The position numbers and the translations under genes are program-made. Source: Xenopus tropicalis (Eukaryota; Chordata; Amphibia; Anura; Pipidae). From it: a stretch of 64,000 nucleotides of DNA. The stretch's first letter is position 1; each line of letters starts with the position of its first letter. Positions 37,210-50,635 of this stretch are shown one piece after another. The notes below the pieces were generated by a model. It ran no database searches, was not told the origin of the DNA, and worked only from the letters and a program-made list of their open reading frames with translations. The stretch lies in the NCBI RefSeq assembly GCF_000004195.4, contig NC_030685.2, forward strand, positions 56,388,516 to 56,452,515. Reading direction: 5' to 3'.

Positions 37210-37560
37210 AATCCAAATTAGACAATTTGCCAGGTTAAACTTGATAAAGAAAAGTCAATGGCAAATGTATTCCCTTTCCTTGAAGTTTCCTTGAAGTTCT
37301 TTCTTTTGTCTCAAAACATTAGAGATTTCACTGGGTTTTGTCCAAAAGCTCAACTTTTTCAAAAAGACGAAGTGACAATTCGCTAACGTTGGGATTTTCG
37401 TGGTGACAATTCGAAAAGGTTACGTTTTTTATGACTTTTCACATAGCAACTTTTACTTGTGACATTTTTTTAGTAAATATTAGACATTCAGGAAAATTAG
37501 TTTAGTCCAATTTGAAAATGAAAAAAATTAGAACTAATGGACTTTTTGTAAATCTGTCCC
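37210..37560. repeat. Probable MITE, right part
   Basis: Ends TTTTTGTAAATCTGTCCC, the inverse of the frog terminus 'GGGACAGATTTAC', directly abutting a T2-like element. Inside, GTGACAATTCG is repeated twice. The left boundary is unclear. Confidence 0.45.
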
Positions 37561-38010
37561 TTAAAGGATAAGTAAGCCCTTTCTCATGAAAGCCCTAAAA
37601 AGACTCCAATACCCCCTGGAATTACATACCTTTCTCATGCAGATTATGTACCAACTTCAGCTCTCTCATCTACTTCCTAGTATATTGTGAAGCTCAGCCC
37701 CCGTCTCTTTCCAGAGCTTTCTTTTTCTCTTGTACTGTGAAGATGGTTGAAGAGCTGTCTACTGTGCATGCCTAAATGAATTTCCATTGGACACCTCTTT
37801 GAATCGCCTGCACAGTCAAAGAGAGTAGGAGAGCTCAGAAAAGAAAACTGAGCAGAGCTTCATGCTAGCCTAGGAAGTAGCTGAGAGACCTGAAGTTGAG
37901 CTGCTTGCGGTACAGAATCTGCATAGGACAGAGTGCTGGGAGAAACATATGTTATTCTGGGGGCTCTACAGAGTCATTTACAGATAAAAAAGGGTTTTCC
38001 CCAAACTATT
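37561..38010 (+). repeat. T2/Kolobok-like MITE, right end diverged
   Basis: Starts TTAAAGGATAAGTAAGCCC. A GGGGGCTCTACAGAGTCATT word followed by AAAAAAGGGTTTTCCCC near 37990 resembles the inverted right end, but the final TTAA is lost. Confidence 0.55.
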
Positions 38011-39502
38011 CAACTTCCACTTTCCTCTTTCTTCCTCTTCTTCCCTCTCTATGATACATTATCTTACAATTTCCTGATGACAGAAATACAGGTATACCAG
38101 AACAAAGATAGTAAGTACAGAAAGGTTAAGAAACAGAACGCAGAACTGTTTTGTGCTTTTTTGTGATTCTTTGTTTACTGCTCGCAACTGTCTTTCCAGC
38201 AATATATTACTTCATATTTCATTACTGGGATTAAACAATTTGTATTCTCCCTATTGCTGCCCAAGTGAACCTTCCCTATGTCATCTTTCCATTTCTCTCT
38301 GTTGCAATCCCATTCGTTAATTTTCCACCATTATTTTACAATAATCCAAAGAACTTCCATGGATGCTGTATGATTGACAGTATATTCAGCTTTAAATACT
38401 ACAGATGAAAAACAATTTATTTTGCATATTAACAGTCTAGAGCGCTGTAGAGTCTTAACGATGAGAGTGTTGGGCATACATGGTATGACTTTATTTGGCA
38501 TCATTTTGATCTCAGTATATATATCTTAAATATATAACTAAAATGATACACAACCTGACCTGTTACTTTTATTACATTTATACATTTAATACATTTATTT
38601 AACAAGAGTGACAAGAGGAAATATGAAAGGCTGCTGAATATCTAATTCTGTAACCCAGGAGATCCAAAATCCATATTTACATGAGCTAATTCTCCAGTGA
38701 TATAAATTAGCATTCCATTTGCTTAACATTTGTAGGAACATGCAGAACTGCTGTTGATAATCTATCCCCTGGTGCTGATTGAAGTGGGACTATATTTAAT
38801 TAAAAGTGTAAAAGTAACTGAGAGATTTTTCCCATATAATTAATACTGTAAAACCCCATCAATGCCAAATTAGCAACCATTGGTGATATATAGAAAACCA
38901 CAGTGAACCTTCACTTTGACGATTTTTAGCTGAAGAAATCATTTATATGAAATGTAGAATAATTTGGACCCTTGCAATATTTGCATATATATATAATGGG
39001 GACCTAAAGCCCCCAGACAAATTAAATATCCCCCAACATGTCTGCCATTTACAGTTCCCTGTTATTTGGGATATTTAACTTTTTTATAATGCCTTTAATC
39101 TGTTCAGCATGGAGCTACACATCTCATTATTCTCTATCTGCTCAGCTGCTAGCTACCATTTTGGAACACACAGAACGCCATTACATTAATCAGTATGATA
39201 ACAAACATCTCAACAAAATGTAGTGTCACCCACAATGCTTTGAGATTGCAGAATTGCTAGGGAGTTGCTTTATCAAAACATCTAGTTTGGTATCAGAAAA
39301 ATGTATGTTTTGCCAAACTATTTGCAGAATTTTTTTTCCCCAAAATATATTCAACAGGTAGCAGGTGACCAGTCGAACAATGTTACATTGCAACTCCCTT
39401 TCTCAGCTAGTTCAGGGAAGGTTTAGGAATCTAAACTGTAACACTCAACATAAAATACTTTGAGAAATTATGCCAGTGACTCTTAACCAAAAAGATGATT
39501 TA

Positions 39503-40002
39503 TTAAAGGAGACATATCATATAAAAATTAAGAATGTACCAGTGAATTATGCTCCTCTAGATATAGAAGGATTGTGCTTAAAAATGTTGTGTTTCAGACT
39601 GATTTATTTAGAAATTCCACCAATACTCCAGTAGTCCCACCCATCTGTTCCACTTCCTGCTGGCTGAATTCGCTCGATGTGCAGGGGAGCCGGAGGCTCT
39701 CAGTACACTGCACTGTAGGATAGGAACCAATCAGCAGCTAGGCTGACCTGATAGGGAACTGAAGCCAGTCTTTGCTTGTGTGAGTGCAAGGCTGTGATTG
39801 GCTATCCCCCTCCTACTGTGCTTCTGGCTGGGACGCCCACCCTTCATTTTAAACACAGACACAGAGAACTAATAGGGAGCTCCAATAAAGCTGCCATTTT
39901 TACTGATAGGATTAACTTTTAGCACAAAGTTTAACCACCCCCATATATTTTTCATAATTGCCTACAAAATTAAGGGTTTTCTCATTTATATGTCTCCTTG
40001 AA
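39503..40002 (+). repeat. T2/Kolobok-like MITE, complete
   Basis: The left end TTAAAGGAGACATATCATA is matched by the inverted right end TTTATATGTCTCCTTGAA. The body contains ATAGGAACCAATCAGCAGC and GTGATTGGCTATCC. A partial copy in the opposite orientation lies at 41395-41665. Confidence 0.75.
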
Positions 40003-40206
40003 ACAGTAGCATAGGTACAACAAATGGTGATGGAATCTGAGAGTGAATGGTATGGTATAGCACAGACTAAGTTCAGAGCATCAGGCACTAGTACCTGAAA
40101 GGGAAAGTAATGGGTGTGCCAGTAGAGAGACACCTAAGTGATATGAACTCCCTTCAGTGGAAGTCTCTCAGGGATACAACTAGCCTTTACTTAGTCCCTA
40201 CACTTC

Positions 40207-40516
40207 GGGGCAGATTTACTAATCCACGAATTCAAATGCACGAATGGGAAAAATTCGTATTGGAAACGAAAATTTCTGAAGATCGCAAATATCCTGAAAA
40301 TGCTTACGAAAAAATCGTATTACTCACGATAATATCGTATTGGCGATCCGAAAGTCACAAAATTTTTGTACCAACCATTGTAAACAGCGGCAGAGCCTTT
40401 CCGAATTCTTCCCACGGCACGCGAAAAAGTCACGCGAGCTTGAAAAAATCGGCAAGAATACGCTCGGAGCATTCGTATGAACGCTCCGAGCGTTCGTGTC
40501 TTGGTGAATTTCCCCC
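40207..40516 (+). repeat. MITE ('GGGGCAGATTTACTAA' type)
   Basis: Starts GGGGCAGATTTACTAATCC and ends CTTGGTGAATTTCCCCC. A right-side hairpin pairs GCTCGGAGCATTCG with CGCTCCGAGCGTTCG. It is a sister of 33938-34248. It has no minisatellite. Confidence 0.75.
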
Positions 40517-41394
40517 TTAGTCACCTGGTAGTAATAACTTCCTTTCTTCAGTGGAGGGGATGTTGCCATTGCTAAAAAGGTCTGTTTAACTCACAACCCC
40601 TCTGAGCATTCTATAACAGAAACCACTATCCACTACCTTGGCCTCATTCACAGGATCCCGGTTCTTCACCTTCCTTTAAGGTTTGTTTCCTCCAAAGCTT
40701 GTTACTATGGCCTTCCACTCCAGGTTTCCCAGCATATCCACCTCTGCTACTAGGTGAAGACCCAAGAAGAAGAGCCATGTCCGTATTCCCATTATATAAA
40801 CTAGGGACAGGATTTGGTCACTAGATTCCAACATCAATTGGAAAAACCTTGACAATGACATATGCTTGTTCCATGGCCAAGTTAAATCACTGTATGGAAA
40901 TATATATAGCCATCTAAATGGAAAATAGTTTCTAAATCTCTCATTCTTGAGTTTATGCTTGTGTCTTAGACATTCAACTGTTCTTTACTTGTTTGTTGTA
41001 AGCAATTTCGTGTATGGTACCTTAAGGCAAAGTATTCTAACGATTTGGCTCCACAGATTTATTTAGATATTAATAAAGATGTCTTTGTTAATAATTGTTT
41101 ACTATTTTCTGTAAAACTGATAAATATCACAAACTGGCGTACATGACATGACATATGACATGATCAATGCATTTTCCTCTGTCCTGATAGACATAATACT
41201 GCTAACTAAACATCCCTCCAATCTTGTGGGCAATAATAAACTATATATGGTGATGCTTTCACTCTGGGCTACAAATGATTATTATCTTTTAAATAGCCCC
41301 TTTGTTGGAGCTTCCTATAGATTTGCTATGGTCTTTGTAAATGTTTCAAATAAGGGGTCGGTGTGTTCTAACAGTCCCTGCCAAAAGCACAGTA

Positions 41395-41665
41395 GGAGCA
41401 GGATACACAATCACAGCCCTACATTCACCAAAGAAAAGAGAGGCTTCGGTTCCCTATGCGGTCAGCCTAGCTGCTGATTGGTTCCTATCCTACAGTTCTG
41501 AGTGCCGCCTGCTCCCCTGCACAGCCTGGGAAACAAAGTGGAATGGATGGGTGGGACTAAAAGGGTTTTGGAGAAATTTTCAGGAAATCAACCCAAAATA
41601 TTGCCTTTTTTAAGCATGTTCCTTCTATATTTAAAAGAGAATAATGCACTTGTACATTTTAGTTT
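41395..41665 (-). repeat. Inverted partial copy of the T2-like MITE at 39503
   Basis: CAGCTGCTGATTGG-type words (here AGCTGCTGATTGGTTCCTAT) and GGATGGGTGGGACT are the reverse complement of sequence in 39535-39830. The end nearest exon 3 is truncated. It lies about 270 bp upstream of exon 3. Confidence 0.7.
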
Positions 41666-41932
41666 TTCAAGCAATAAATCTCCTTGGAATCTCTGTGTGC
41701 ATATTGCATTTGTTTTTGTCAGTGTTCTCATCTTTGAAATAGGCAAACCAGGATCATATCACCATTCACATTGCTAGGCAAATTTCTACTCTAGTAAAAA
41801 TACCAACCTAATGTGTGAAAGCACATCTGGGTGGAACTGCTGTCAGTTGATACTGTATAGAACATAAGACTGAGTTACTTGTGTATGTAATTCATACAGA
41901 AACTTCACTAACTCTTATTATTGTACTTACAG

Positions 41933-42067
41933 GTGGTTCTTTCTGGTGTCTTCTTGATATTGTCCCTATAAAGAATGAAAAGGGTGAAGTCGTTCTTTTT
42001 CTGGCTTCTCACAAAGACATCTCAGATACCAAGAATGATTATTTTTCAGGGGAGGACAAACACACAG
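41933..42067 (+). CDS. KCNH3: KCNH3 (Kv12.2/ELK2) exon 3: end of PAS domain
   Basis: Seen: 135 bp, phase 1 in and phase 1 out. The acceptor is TTGTACTTACAG|GT and the donor is ACACAG|GTGAGA. Joined to exon 2 it reads [19 protein letters not shown], then [20 protein letters not shown], then an acidic, poorly conserved tail [10 protein letters not shown]. '[16 protein letters not shown]' is the conserved final strand block of the KCNH PAS domain. 'SHKDIS.TKN' favours KCNH3 over KCNH8 ('SFKDITDTK'). The tail begins the variable linker between PAS and S1. No stop or frameshift is seen across the junction. Confidence 0.93.
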
Positions 42068-45000
42068 GTGAGAGATATGAGCTGTCAGCTTTTGTACTAT
42101 ATACATTTATGGGAGTTTGAGAGCTCCAGGCAGATAACACAAAGTTGGCATGGTTTGATTCCAGTAAAGGCAGTTTCTAATTCTAATGCATAATTTGCCT
42201 TCTGTTTTAAAGAAAATAAAGCAAAATGTGGTAAAGTATGATTGATACTTTATGCTTTATTAATACTTTATAAGCCTTTTAAAATAATTGCAACATGTCC
42301 AAAAAGATGTTGTTGTTTACACATAAAACTGTTAATAACAAAATGTCCCAAGTAAATTCATAGTCCAACTCTTTTGCATTGATCCCCCAAAACTCCACTC
42401 CATTCGGATTTGCTAAAATTAAAAAAAAGGATAATGTATAATTAGATACGGATCAGTCCTTTGTTTCATTCACCACTTTATAGGTTGCTGGCGAGTAATA
42501 TATAACACATAACAGCAAACTGTTGTGAACTACTGCCCCCAGCATCCAGATGACTGTGTTCATTAAGATAATATCTCACCCAACTAACAATTCCTGAAGA
42601 AGACACCAGGAGCCCAGAGATGAATATGAAAAAGCTACAGCTTTATTAACACAGCTGTTAAGACATCTTTCTGAGCCCCCTCTGTAGGTCCCCCACCCAT
42701 GGCTGTGTGGTCTGGTTCCTACTAGTTATACCACTGATCAGAGAGATAATACACTTACTACTGGAGCAATTTAGCACCTAGTTACATGTTAGTAATTAAG
42801 CAACATAATATTTCTGTAGCAAAGTTACATAAATACATTGAACTAGGTTATACAATGTAGGATGTGTAGCATCTTTTGTAGCTGAAGTTAAATAGAAACA
42901 AGACATTTTTTGTGTGTTACGGAACTGCGAAAGTGAATCCCACTTGGGCCATTCCACCTGTTCCATAGCCTACTCTATAGCCTCAGTTTGTGATTGTTGG
43001 ATGGTTATATAGTACTCTGTATTCAGCTGGATTCCTTCATAACAGGAAGGATTTACAGTCAAATTGTAATCCTTGCAGCAATCATCGTTGATTGTTTCTC
43101 TTTTTCTTCACCCTGTTTTCATAGAAAATTACTAGCAATTCAACAGAAAAACATATTTTACCTGACTTGTCTTAAAATAAAAGTCTAGCAGTTTGAAAAG
43201 GAAACCCAAGAACATTACACTTCTTTAAATAGCTTCTAGACAGATCAGTGTCTGTTCAGGAATAGCTATTTAATGATAACCATACTGCTAAACTGGCAAA
43301 AAGGTAAAAAGTTCACCCAAGTATAGCAACAAAGAATCAAATTGACTCTAATGCATTTGTTCAATTTTGCAATCTTGGGAATTTATAGACAAAACAGGTC
43401 AGGTTATATCAGCTATAACCACTGAACTGGATCACCAGTCCCAAAACTTTTCTCTTCTCATGGCACACATGCACAATCAATGGTAGGAAGTGAATTGGGT
43501 TTATGAAAATTATGTGTATTAGATATATTAGTAGCTGTATTGGTCCTAGATTTTTCAAATATCTTTCTGTTAGCGTAGGATAGTTTCAAAGTCTGATTTT
43601 TCCATCAACAATAACGTCCATTTCAGCATCACATCTTTCGACATCAGCATTACAGAAAGACAAACCCAGAGGATTAGAAAGGCAAAAATACAAATTTCTG
43701 CTCGTAGGTTAGCATTAAGTTAAATGTTTCCTCCAGATAGCTCAAACTATGTTCATTGCATCAAGCAGAGCTGTGTTGAATTCTCATCTACATTATCAGC
43801 TTCTGCATACAATTATCATAAAAAAATATGGGCAAAAACTTGGTGTTCAAATTCACACACATTGATGAAACTTTGCATTGGGGAAGTAGCCGATAAAAAC
43901 CAATAGGATATGTATTCCCTTTATCAAAGCAAAGCCCTTTTCCTCTAGGCACCTGCACTAAGACATTTTCCCAATAACTGCATAGCCCCCAATTTCCATT
44001 AAATTGCCTTGATTTCCCAATCTGTTCTCCACAACAGTGCTCACTCTCTTCTACACTACAGGTGGAAAAAGGAAACTCCAGGAATATACAAGTACCTGCA
44101 CCTTGACTGCCTTATTCCTTCCCAGTGAACTAAACATAGAATTCCAGTAAATTATTTCTAGTGCTCACCATTAGTAGCCACATAGATCTGCCTTACTAAT
44201 GTTAAATAACACCTCTCTAGGTGGTCTAGATAAAAATCAATGATTTAAAACAATAAAAAAAATCAATTGACCAAATAAATTGTTTTCAAGGGCTATGCAC
44301 GCATCACAGATGTGTCACAAGGGAACAGATGTGAGAAGTTATAATCTGACCAGTGTTGAAGGCACCCCTGCACATACTCATTTCTATCTCACATTAAGAT
44401 GGATTAGGAAAACCTAATTATCATCTATATATAATTCTATTGCAGAGGTGAGATCTCACTATGACTTATTATATGCTTATGGATCTAGACTCTAACAAGC
44501 AAATTCAACATATGAACAATGCACAGGTTCAGATACATAAAGTCCCAGATTTAAAAATAACATGAAAATATTCTGATAATTTGTTCCATCTTAAAAAAAA
44601 GTTATATTACAGAAATAAATTTTCACTCAGTTACTGAACTGACATTAAACTTTGGAGTAAGGGGGTTAGGGATTTGGGAGAGCCAATGCACTCACATAGA
44701 GAACATAAGAGCATATTTACTGTTAGGTGTTAAGTTTCTCCTTGCGATGCAAGTGATGCATCCGCTTTATTTTTAAGGCGCAAGTGCACTGCACCCATTG
44801 ATGCAGCACAATAAGGGAATCCTGGAACTACCTGGTCTGGAAATAGCCCCAGGGTTCCTATTCAGCAATAGGCGCAACTGCCTTGATTTGGAACAGAAGG
44901 CAGGAAGGACACAGCAGCACTGAGCTCAACCCAATGGAGAACGCATTTGATGAAGGTATAGAATAAGCTGTGAAGCTGTTGTTTATATAAACAATTCTTC

Positions 45001-45324
45001 ATTGTGACTAATATCATTTGAATATGTAAAAACAACATTAACGCCTTGTGTCATAGCCACAAAATAAATTAATTGTTTTTTTTAATTCAGAAAACACCAG
45101 GCGCTAAGGATTTTTAATAACAGATCCTATATCTGTTCTGGTTTTGATGGTATTGACTTCTTGTTTTACAAATAAAAATACTCATATCAATAAGCCAGTC
45201 CATATACCACTTAGTTCATCCCACTTTAATAACATTTAACCAATATAGTATGCACTCACACTTTCCCACCAGTTCCCATTCAATGACCATTAATAATTAC
45301 TATTTACTATGACTATTTACTATT

Positions 45325-45650
45325 TTGTTGCAGAAAAAAACTACGAGAGAACCAAAAGCAAAAATATGCTCTTTAAAAGCTGTTCAATGTAGAAGTCAAT
45401 GGCAGGTGTCTTTTTTACAACTAGATGATTTTTCTTTGCCATGTTGTTCTAGAGGTTTTCAGGGTTTTGTGCAACAATACGAAAAACTTTTCAAGTTTTT
45501 TTCAGCATCTTTTTTCATTCTTGCTTTTAAGTTCATTTTTTTTTTTAATAAATGACTAGACATTCATGGTTTTAGTGGAAATGTGTTTGGTTGTGGTTTC
45601 AAAACCCCTAAAACCACAAAAATGAGAATGCTGATAAATGGGTCTCCCTA
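45325..45650. repeat. Probable MITE
   Basis: The block with GTAGAAGTCAATGGCAGGTG and a right end GCTGATAAATGGGTCTCCC resembles the A/T-rich 'GATAAAT..' frog MITEs. A related stretch with GAAATCAATGGGTGGGTGTC lies at 60074-60490. The left boundary is uncertain. Confidence 0.4.
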
Positions 45651-48528
45651 AGATCAAAGTGTTTTGTATGTATTTAAATATGTTATGTTACCCTGCACAG
45701 TTATACATTGTGTGTTTGCTTCCGAAATACAACTACAGTTTATATAAATAAGGGGCTCCGTAGCTACTGGGGGGCAAAAGGCCATGTTTACACATTAGAT
45801 AGCAGATATGCTTTGTAGAATACAATAGGCAGAAAACACAGGCAGATAAACAGGAATCAAAATGCCATTTCCCTACAGAAATATAGAATGAAAACCTTTT
45901 TTGATATAACAGGACATTTGCTGACAATAAATTGTTTATTTGTAGGTGCTTGACAGGGTTGCCACTTTTGCCAGCTTTAAAAATATGGACAAAGGTGGTG
46001 GGACAGGGCGTCGGGAGCGGGTGTGTGACATTGTGGGCGAGGCTATGATGTCTCATTTCACATGGCTGGATAATACTTGTCTAGGTTTTAGAACACTAAA
46101 AACCAGACAGGTGACAACCCTAGTGCCTGATTAATAAATACAACTTTAAATGCACTTTTTAATCATTCCATTTGTGCACAAACTTATGCTTGCTTCAACA
46201 CTTTCCCTTACATTTTGTGAACATACTCAGGTTTCTGTAAGCAGAACTATATATTGGATCATTTGTTTTATTATCATTATTATATAATAATCTGTTGGGT
46301 TTTGATATTGATTCTGAGATGTTTCTTTGCTAGAAAAGTCTTTCTTCTTTCCTCTTATTTTGCCCATCAGTGCCTGGCTGATTTTTAAAGCAAACATTTT
46401 AGTTAATTTAATGTCAGTACATTTGATCTCAAGCTACTCCATAGGGTCCTGAAATTCTTCCACCCTTGCTGAAAGAGAAACCCACAGAGGTCCTCCAATG
46501 CACTGCTCTCCAAACAAACTTTTACTTTCCTGCTAATTTATCATGTTTTACAGGCCGCAGGATTCTTGTATAGTTGTTCTAGGTAGGTTGATGTGACTTG
46601 AATATTAAGCTCTCAGCAAGACAGGAAGACAGCTGGAATGCTAGTAAACAGAGAAAAGAGAAATGCGTGATGCAAAACTTACACAGCCACATGCCTTGCC
46701 CAGTCTGGTGCCTTATGTGCCTGCCTAATAAACACTTTTTCACATTCTTCATTCTTTTTTCCTCTCTTTTCATGTATCACCTCTTGTTCCCTCTGAACGA
46801 CTGTTCCATTCAAAGCATGGACAAATTACACCTTAGGGGTCATAAGCTAGCCATTCAGATCTAATTTATAACTAGCTCTTGTTCCTAATGAACTTGTAGA
46901 TGTGCCAAGCTGGGTGTGCTCAGGACTACGAGGCAGCTCAAGATAAAGAATAGTAGAGAAGGGAAAGGCATCATATTATCAGTACCGAGCTCTTGTGTAC
47001 AGGAATCAGTACAGCAACCCTGTGCATTACCTCTTGTATAGTAGAAGGGGCTTTCTTAACTTGTAAATGCCAAGTGAAATAAAAGCCACAAAAAAAAAAA
47101 CTTGCATATTAATAAATTGTGCTTACGTATGAAAGAATAGACACCTTGTATGGAGCAAGAAATAAGATGTAAATCTGCATATTGAGAGAGTTAGTATCAG
47201 AACTGCCTTCAGTACATTAAACAAAAATATTTATGCTCTGATTCATACACCCTGGATTGCAGGTATTTTGTCTCTCTGTCATTTAATGTCTTTTTTCTCC
47301 AACAACTGAGGTGATCAAGAAAGATCTAAATTTTATTTTAGTGCCAGAGAACATGGTGTCACTTTGAAAAGAGCGTAACCTTTTGTTGCAGTGAGTAATG
47401 GTGGCTGGAATTATTAGAACATGGTATGAGTAGTTTCCCATCAGATCTTCTATTGCTTACAGTGTACCTTTGGCCTATTTTCTAGTGAGAAGGTTCCCTG
47501 TGACAGGCTTACATGGGCATTAATGAATGCCTTAGTAATATCAATTCAAGTTTTTTTTCCAGAGAAATGTCTGTCTTACAATGTCTGAAGGTACAAGAGA
47601 CTAAAAAGGTCATCTGGTCCTACTATAGTAACCTCATCTCCTCAATGTTTCTCTTGTCATTGCTTGTCTTGTCATTGCTTCTTACCTTGTTATGTGAGAT
47701 TGTCACTAAAGGGATATGCAAAGTGCAGGCTGCCACTGCTGTTTAATGGCAGGTGCATTTTGGCCGATTACTTCAGAGTTAAATCATTCCTCTGGAAAAT
47801 ACAGCCAATATTTAAATTCACAGAGCAAGATAAATCATTTTGAGTTTGTATATAAGGAAACACCTAAAATGCACCACAAATGCAAAGCATTTATGGATGT
47901 TTATGAAATTCAGGAGAGTCAATGACATATTACTCAAGCAGAAAGAATAACATCTATTTTTGAGCTTCCTGTAGATAAGACAGGTATGGAACTGAAATGT
48001 TTTTAAAGGAAAATATATGGAGAATATACTGATCAGGGAGAGGCTATGTATTAAAGAGACACCAGCTACTCGAGTCACATAAAATCCTGCCCACAGCCTT
48101 TCTGCTGCCTATCCCTACTACTTACTGCCCAACATCAGGCTGCGCCTCCAGTGAATAAAATGAAGATGGATGTGCATTCTATAGTGGAGTGGAACACACA
48201 GCCATTTTTATTTTTGTTTGCTAATTTTCATGCAGGTTGCTGGCAGGGGAAGGTCCCAACAGTATCAGTTCACTGGGACACTGGGAAAAATCCCAGTGGG
48301 CCAGTTCAACCCTGCTAAAATAAGGTCAGGCTAAGCAGGAGAATTTCTACTTACAAAACAGTCTCAAGAAAGGGTGAAGAGTGTTGTATACTGGTAATCT
48401 AATTACTTGCCCCCCAAGACCCAAACATGGAGTAGTCTCAGTTTTCCTGTTTGCCCTGTATAGCTCATGAAATAACAAAAATAACAAAAAACATGGATTT
48501 TTTGTGATTAAACCAATGGTAAACAATA

Positions 48529-48860
48529 TACAGGTATCGGACCCCTTATCCGGAAACCCGTTATCCAGAAAGTTCCGAATTACGGAATGCCCGTCTCCCA
48601 TAGACTCCATTTTAATCAAATAATTCAGAATTTTAAAACTGATTTCCTTTTTCTATGTAGAAATAAAACAGAACCTTGTAATTAATTCCAACTAAGATAT
48701 AATTAATCCGTATTGGATGCAAAACAGCCCTATTGGGTTTAATTAAGGTTTTATTGATTTTTTAGTAGACTTAAGGTATGGAGATCCAAATTACGGAAAG
48801 ACCCCTTATCCGGAATACCCTTGGTCCCAAGCATTCTGGATAATGGGTCCTATACCTGTA
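48529..48860. repeat. Palindromic-end MITE ('TACAGGTATCGG' family)
   Basis: Left end TACAGGTATCGGACCCCTTA followed by TCCGGAAACCCGTTATCCAG. Right end CATTCTGGATAATGGGTCC then TATACCTGTA. The inner block CCGAATTACGGAA recurs before the right end as AATTACGGAAAGACCCC. Other copies lie at 54462-54773, 54954-55100 and, nested, at 58352-59120. Confidence 0.85.
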
Positions 48861-48865
48861 TATCT

Positions 48866-49028
48866 AAAATAAATCTCAGCCAGCACCAAGGGTCTTGTGG
48901 TTCTAAATCTGGGGTTTAAAGTGAAAAGGACCCAAAGGGGAACGAAACGATGGTTGTAGATACAAATGTGATAATGCACAGAGATTTTGAACCACAAGAC
49001 ACTTGGTGCTGGCTGAGATTTATTTTTT
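48866..49028. repeat. MITE with about 37-bp inverted ends
   Basis: The left end AAAATAAATCTCAGCCAGCA then CCAAGGGTCTTGTGGTTC is the inverse of the right end GAACCACAAGACACTTGG then TGCTGGCTGAGATTTATTTT. It abuts the previous MITE within 6 bp. Confidence 0.85.
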
Positions 49029-50570
49029 GTATGTTGTATTTATGTGCACAAGGCAGTTACATGGCAGTGTAATTGGAGTGAGGTGCTGTTTGTGTGTTCT
49101 GTATATACATATATAGATATATTTAAAATGCCATGTGTTAAGTTATCATTCTTATGATGATGAATTGTTTAATAAGCCTTTTGTCATATTCTGGGCCTGA
49201 GATTTTTTGAAGCTTGAAAATGAAATTACGCCCATCTTTTTCAAAGTCAAATATATTTTTTTATCCATCTTCTACCAGCAGAAACCTCTCCAGAGGCACC
49301 AACTCAGACATGCTTCAGGACACTCCCTCCTTATTTAGCTTTTAGTTAGCTTGTGTCTTGGTGAAATCTTCCTGCTGGGTTCTGCCCTCTGCTCCTCAAC
49401 CAGACTGCGGGCACGTCAACCTGTAGCTTGATGTTAATTTACTGTTACAGGTATTGATTTGCTCCAGAATAGCAGATCCTCAGCTCTATATCCTTAATAG
49501 AGAAAGCGTTGGCAAGAACAGAATTATGGATAGTAATTTAACATGTAAACACCAAGTAGAGTAGGTTGTATTTAAACATTTATACATAAAATTGGATAAT
49601 AATATTACAAAACAAATGTGTGTCCTTTTCCCTCAAATTTCTAAATCTTCCATTAATGACAGAGCAGACCTGGGGGTCCACCAGGATACCAGGAAAACTC
49701 CCATTGGGATCAGATGTCAGTGTGCCCTCCTACTTCTAACAATTCAACCTATTTTATGGTTATTCCCTATTTCTGTATAGGAACAAAATTGCTAAATTAG
49801 ATGGAAAACAGGAGTTAAGTATCTAAAGAAAAAGGACTAGGAGGATAAAGAGGCTGAGCGAGGAGAGGAAGGAAAAGTAGATTGGAGAGTGGGCCCATTG
49901 TCTAAGGTTTTCTGATGGGCCCCTTGCAATCTGGCATTTCTTGTGGGCCCCTGGCATCCCAACACTGCCCGGGATATGGAAGAGGTAAAAAGGGCTGACA
50001 TTTGCAGTTCCTGAAGACACCTGGAGCAGACAGAAATAGGGCAAGGTCAGTTGTCAGTTTATTTGAAGGTTTGGACTTTAGTGTTACCTATTCAGGGATG
50101 TTTTATATGTGATATTTTCTGGTATTGCTCATACAGTTAATGCCCATGAAGCGCTCCATTATTTTTTAACAGCTTTTTCTAATTAAATAGCTCTATATTG
50201 TTATACATGTGTGCTTTGGTGCATATTCAAAAAAATGTGTCTATTGTTTTTCTTTACTAACAATTCTGAGCTATTCATAGTTTCTCAGTAAGACTTTGTC
50301 TAAGAACCTTCTCAGAGGAATTGAACAGCCTTGTAGTTTACTGATTAGCAGCTCACCAAGTCCCACCGGCTCCCGCTATATGTGCCTCTTTCTCTATAAG
50401 CATGCAATGGCCAGACAATCAGTTTGTAAGAAGAAACCCTGAGTTTCTTCATGTCTTATTTAAATGTAAATTAAGGGACCTCCCATGTAAATGGTGCTGC
50501 TGAGATAGAAGTGCTGACTGTTATGTCTATGGAATGTAGAGAAACACACAGGTTATATATAGGCATTATG

Positions 50571-50635
50571 GTTGAACTTGATGGACGTATGTCTTTTTTC
50601 AACCCAACTTACTATGTTACTATGTTACTATGTTA
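50571..50635 (+). repeat. LINE 3' tail fragment
   Basis: GTTGAACTTGATGGACGTAT and CTTTTTTCAACCCAACTTAC are followed by tandem TATGTTAC units. It matches the 3' end of the LINE remnant at 36121-37070, and is an extremely 5'-truncated insertion. Confidence 0.75.

Larger units (their letters stand above)
1286..41932 (+). other. KCNH3: KCNH3 intron 2 (40.6 kb)
   Basis: A very long phase-1 intron. The donor is GTAAGT at 1286 and the acceptor is TTGTACTTACAG ending at 41932. It is mostly repeat-derived, and the recognisable elements are listed separately. In the stretches 1286-6656, 10117-12938, 13950-17080, 23300-25140, 29000-33937 and 38010-39502 I saw no gene and no repeat I could name. A probable old repeat lies around 1690-2110, and cytosine runs occur near 2420, 11475 and 11780. 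Open frames of 60-170 residues in this intron lack domains, splice context or codon structure, and I regard them as chance or repeat-borne. Confidence 0.88.

Noticed and set aside
41148..41777. Three overlapping frames upstream of exon 3
   Set aside because: They coincide with the inverted T2-like MITE copy and have no recognisable domain.
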